NCBI GenBank assembly: GCA_903844895.1
Contig: CAIMVM010000204.1
Span: forward strand, 1 to 46,899
Direction: 5' to 3'
Length of the DNA: 46,899 bases
Source of the DNA: an uncultured Pseudomonadota bacterium
GTDB taxonomy: Bacteria > Bdellovibrionota_B > Oligoflexia > Oligoflexales > CAIMVM01
The translations under genes were made by a program, and so were the position numbers. The notes under the pieces are model-generated. The model was not told the origin of the DNA, searched no databases, and saw only the letters and a list, made by a program, of their open reading frames with translations. Positions 44,509 through 46,899 of the stretch are shown piece after piece; the first letter of the stretch is position 1, and each line of letters opens with the position of its first letter.

Positions 44509-45605
44509 CGCCTATTCCTCCCTATATTGTCTGCGAAAAACACCGACGCTTGGGTTGTCGGTAACTCTTGTCGAAGATTTAATTGAGTATATTCCTGTAT
44601 TTCATTTTTTGGTTTAAAAAGCAGGTAGATACACCTTTGAAAGTAGGGAAATCAAGCCAAGCATCATTTCTAAGGATTAGCTTTTTAAACTGGCTGTGTA
44701 GATTTGTCTGGAAATGGGTTAATCGTGCGCTGTCCCAGCGCTTTGAGGCCTAGAAAAATGAACCTGTCTGTTTGCAACTTATATAAGACCATGAATGTGT
44801 CATTCGTCAAGTCTATGGCACCTGTCTTTAAATTTCTAAGAAAGCACTGAAGTCCCTTTAACAGGAGAATTTCTTTATAGTATCTAAAACATGATCCGAT
44901 CCTAGTCACTTTCTGACCACCGCTAGGAGCAAAAGTAAATTTTCCTACAATGGACGAACAGGTAGCCTTGGCCCAAAAATCATGGCATCTAAAGAAACTG
45001 TCACTAAGGGGCAGAAGTCTCTTTTCTTTCAGCTAAAGGCAACTGCCGGCTATTATTGACGGCTTTTGCAGAGTAGGCCTAAAGATCCATAGGCTGGAAG
45101 CCCTTACTTTAGAAAAACATCAAACTCTTTAATCACATTGGTTGTCAAAGGTTGTCCTTTCATTTTTCTATCGGCGATAAAGCGCCTAGGTGATTTTGAA
45201 AAATTCAGTAGCACAAATTAAGCTCCGGGCGCGCCCCAGTAGGTAATGGGTTTTGGTTTACTGGTAGCTACCCTAGGCGAGTTATGTGCCAAACGGGACC
45301 CTCGGTGTAGAAGTGAAAAAATACCGCTGGTGTAACGGTGGCATGGCCGGAATTGCCAATGATACTATGGATTCACTAGTATGCCAGTGCAATGGGGCTT
45401 TAACTAGGTCAAGGAAAGTATTTAAAAATTAAATGCCATCTATTTTATCTCTATCATTTATTGGATTTCAAGGAGTAAACTAAATCATTGAAACTTCCTT
45501 TAATGATCGAACTTAGAGGTATTTCAAGAGATTTCAGGCAGGGTAGTTAGCTGATTTTTTAGTTAACTTTTTATCTGTTTTTCCTCGGAAGGCGAAGGGA
45601 AATTT
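44509..45605. other. Long intergenic region, 1,097 bp, no firm gene
   Basis: Three weak candidates are seen. A minus-strand frame at 44685-44909 (74 codons) has no ribosome site. A 36-codon minus-strand frame at 45104-45214 starts at GTG with GGAG eight bases ahead, reads VLLNFSKSPRRFIADRKMKG and on to DVFLK, and could be a small protein or gene end. A plus-strand frame near 45280-45430 is Cys-rich but has no site. A perfect palindrome GGTAGCTACC lies near 45265. The region may be a decayed locus. Confidence 0.45.
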
Positions 45606-46899
45606 ATGACACTTAGCGAAGATTTTAATTTAATGATTAAAGAGGGTGAAAGTCTGACCGTTGAGTTTAAAGAAAAGTATACTTCTAAGATCGATCAGGA
45701 TATGGTTGCATTTGCAAATACGATTGGCGGCAAGATTATCCTCGGGGTGACTGATCTTGGTGCAGTGAAGGGCGAGGCTCTCTCTAATAGGATGAAAGCA
45801 GAAATTACTGATTTGGCGCAAAAATGTGACCCATCCATCGATGTTAAAATCTCTCAATTAGATAAAGTAGTCGTGATTGAAGTCAAAGAAGGTGGTGAAA
45901 AGCCATATTCCTGCTCTTCAGGGGCCTTTAAGCGTCTGGATGCAGTTACCCAAAAGCTAAAGCAAAAAGACTTGCGTATTTTATTTGACGCGTCAACAGC
46001 GAGAAGCTTTGAACAACGACCCTGTCCCGGTGCTACGATAAACGACTTGTCCTTAAAAAAAGTTAATGAATTTTGCAAAAATGCTGGAATTAAGATTCTG
46101 GTCACGGGTAAAAATATATCTAATATCATGCGAAGTTTTAGTCTGGTAAGTCAGAATGAACTGAATCATGCTTCAATTTTATTCTTCGCTTCGAGAATTG
46201 ACAGTTTTGTCCTTCACTCCCAAATACAGCTTCTTGTTTTTAAGGATCTAGTTGGAGTAGATTTTTTTGATCGAAAAGATGTAAGAGGAACCTTGCTAGA
46301 ACACTTTCAGGAGGCGGATTTTTTTCTCAGGCGTCACTTAAGCCACGGGGCCACTATCGTGGACATGAAGCGAATTGATGAGTATGAGATTCCTTCGGTG
46401 GCCTGGCGTGAAGTGATTGCAAACGCAATTATTCATAGAGACTATCGAATGTCAGGCACAGGAATTCAAGTTAAACTTTTTCCAGATAGGCTCGAGGTTG
46501 TTAGCCCAGGTGGCCTTCTAGATCATGTTACCCTAAAGAATTTCAGTGCCTTTTCCAATCGGCGCAATGAAATTATTGCGGATATGTTTGCCAGGCTGAA
46601 AATTGTTGAAAAAGCCGGTACAGGCATTGCTCGTATTCTGTCTTCCTCCAAGAAGGCCGAACTGAAAACCCCGCTTTTTGAAGATCTTGGCGGTTTTTTC
46701 AAAGTGACTTTGTATCGCCCTGTTATCAAAGCAGAAATTGGCGATTTGTCCAATAAAGGGAGTCCCAAAAGTTCACCCAAAAGTTCACCCAAAAGTTCAC
46801 CCAAAAGTTCACCCAAAAGTTCACCCAAAAGTTCACCCAAAAGTTCACCCAAAAGTTCACCCAAAAGTTCACCCAAAAGTTCACCCAAAAGTTCACCCA
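45606..46899 (+). CDS. AlbA_2 / HATPase_c_4 (RecG C-terminal-like) putative DNA-binding protein with SSPK repeat tail, partial
   Basis: The frame from ATG 45606 (AAGGG six bases ahead) is open to the window end; 431 codons are visible. Residues 1-130 form an AlbA_2 (Schlafen-like) domain: GESLTVEFKEKY then MVAFANTIGGKIILGVTDLG. A HATPase_c_4 segment follows at about 250-360: WREVIANAIIHRDY, with Asn273 in the ATP-binding N-box, and EKAGTGIARIL. From residue 389 the tetrapeptide SSPK repeats without break to the edge. Relatives place a winged helix after such a spacer, so the true C-terminus lies beyond the window. The protein is a putative transcriptional or DNA-related ATPase. Its function in the cell is not known. 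Confidence 0.9.
   Translation, partial: MTLSEDFNLMIKEGESLTVEFKEKYTSKIDQDMVAFANTIGGKIILGVTDLGAVKGEALSNRMKAEITDLAQKCDPSIDVKISQLDKVVVIEVKEGGEKPYSCSSGAFKRLDAVTQKLKQKDLRILFDASTARSFEQRPCPGATINDLSLKKVNEFCKNAGIKILVTGKNISNIMRSFSLVSQNELNHASILFFASRIDSFVLHSQIQLLVFKDLVGVDFFDRKDVRGTLLEHFQEADFFLRRHLSHGATIVDMKRIDEYEIPSVAWREVIANAIIHRDYRMSGTGIQVKLFPDRLEVVSPGGLLDHVTLKNFSAFSNRRNEIIADMFARLKIVEKAGTGIARILSSSKKAELKTPLFEDLGGFFKVTLYRPVIKAEIGDLSNKGSPKSSPKSSPKSSPKSSPKSSPKSSPKSSPKSSPKSSPKSSPKSSP
46758..46899 (+). repeat. 12-bp tandem repeat encoding SSPK, continuing past the window
   Basis: AGTTCACCCAAA begins at 46770 and repeats 10 full times plus a partial copy to the edge, all identical by eye. A degenerate copy GGGAGTCCCAAA precedes it at 46758. 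Each unit is 12 bases, so copy-number change adds or removes SSPK in frame. The total number of copies is not visible. Confidence 0.95.

Noticed and set aside
44685-44909. Minus-strand 74-codon frame after the hemerythrin gene
   Set aside because: It starts at GTG without a ribosome site and has no recognisable motif; the peptide looks like chance coding.
46523-46888. Minus-strand frame with repeated GELL units
   Set aside because: It is the antisense of the AGTTCACCCAAA repeat inside the AlbA_2/HATPase gene, so the repeat appears in every frame without a stop. The plus strand has the ribosome site and recognisable domains.

Overview
This 46.9 kb window is chromosomal DNA of a Gram-negative bacterium of moderate GC content. 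It carries many lipoproteins, outer-membrane beta-barrels, secreted proteases and c-type cytochromes. The gene mix (paired M16 peptidases, an M6 protease lipoprotein, a solitary PstS-like protein, many short acyltransferases, strongly AGGAG-led starts) resembles Bdellovibrionota or related former Deltaproteobacteria. That placement is inferred from gene content only. I saw no rRNA, tRNA, CRISPR array, insertion sequence or intact prophage.

Layout. 1-400: the C-terminus of a beta-barrel protein (+), facing an unlisted 49-residue membrane protein (-) with its own terminator. 591-5699: a coupled operon of a catalytically degenerate alpha/beta hydrolase, a large DUF4175-like membrane coiled-coil protein and a MATE transporter, then a small helical protein. 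6416-8425: a membrane Fe-S oxidoreductase of the FadF/HdrD-like type, preceded by a perfect 17-bp tandem duplication. 8449-12427: an active M16 peptidase, an M16 subunit without the metal site and a monohaem lipoprotein, tightly packed. 12699-13934: a probable outer-membrane protein. 14281-19352 (-): two secreted lipoprotein proteases, one M6 and one S8.

20153-29644 is rich in lipid-type acyl-transfer genes. It has a PlsC/OlsA-like acyltransferase next to an OlsB-like GNAT (probable ornithine-lipid or related aminolipid synthesis), a phytase-like secreted protein, a secreted unknown, a membrane fatty-acid desaturase, two GNAT-like proteins, a short HHxxxDG acyltransferase-like protein and an XRE regulator. 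The last three genes, on the minus strand, form an overlapping or nearly overlapping operon. This is the best candidate here for an undescribed biosynthetic system. 29988-33542 (-) holds a PstS-like protein, a strong terminator and a tetrahaem lipoprotein.

34128-43123 (+) is mostly small housekeeping and accessory genes: DUF1003, DUF454, a hotdog thioesterase overlapping arfB, a 2OG-Fe(II) oxygenase, a small basic protein, an MFS transporter, a GNAT, an XRE regulator, a DTW-domain tRNA modification enzyme, a small unknown and a YkgJ-type Cys-cluster protein. A porin-like gene lies on the minus strand within it. 43237-44508 (-) has a Cys-rich secreted protein, a decayed isochorismatase and a bacteriohemerythrin.

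The right edge holds the start of an AlbA_2/HATPase (RecG-C-like) protein. Its C-terminal region enters a 12-bp tandem repeat encoding SSPK that runs off the window, a likely hypervariable in-frame tract.
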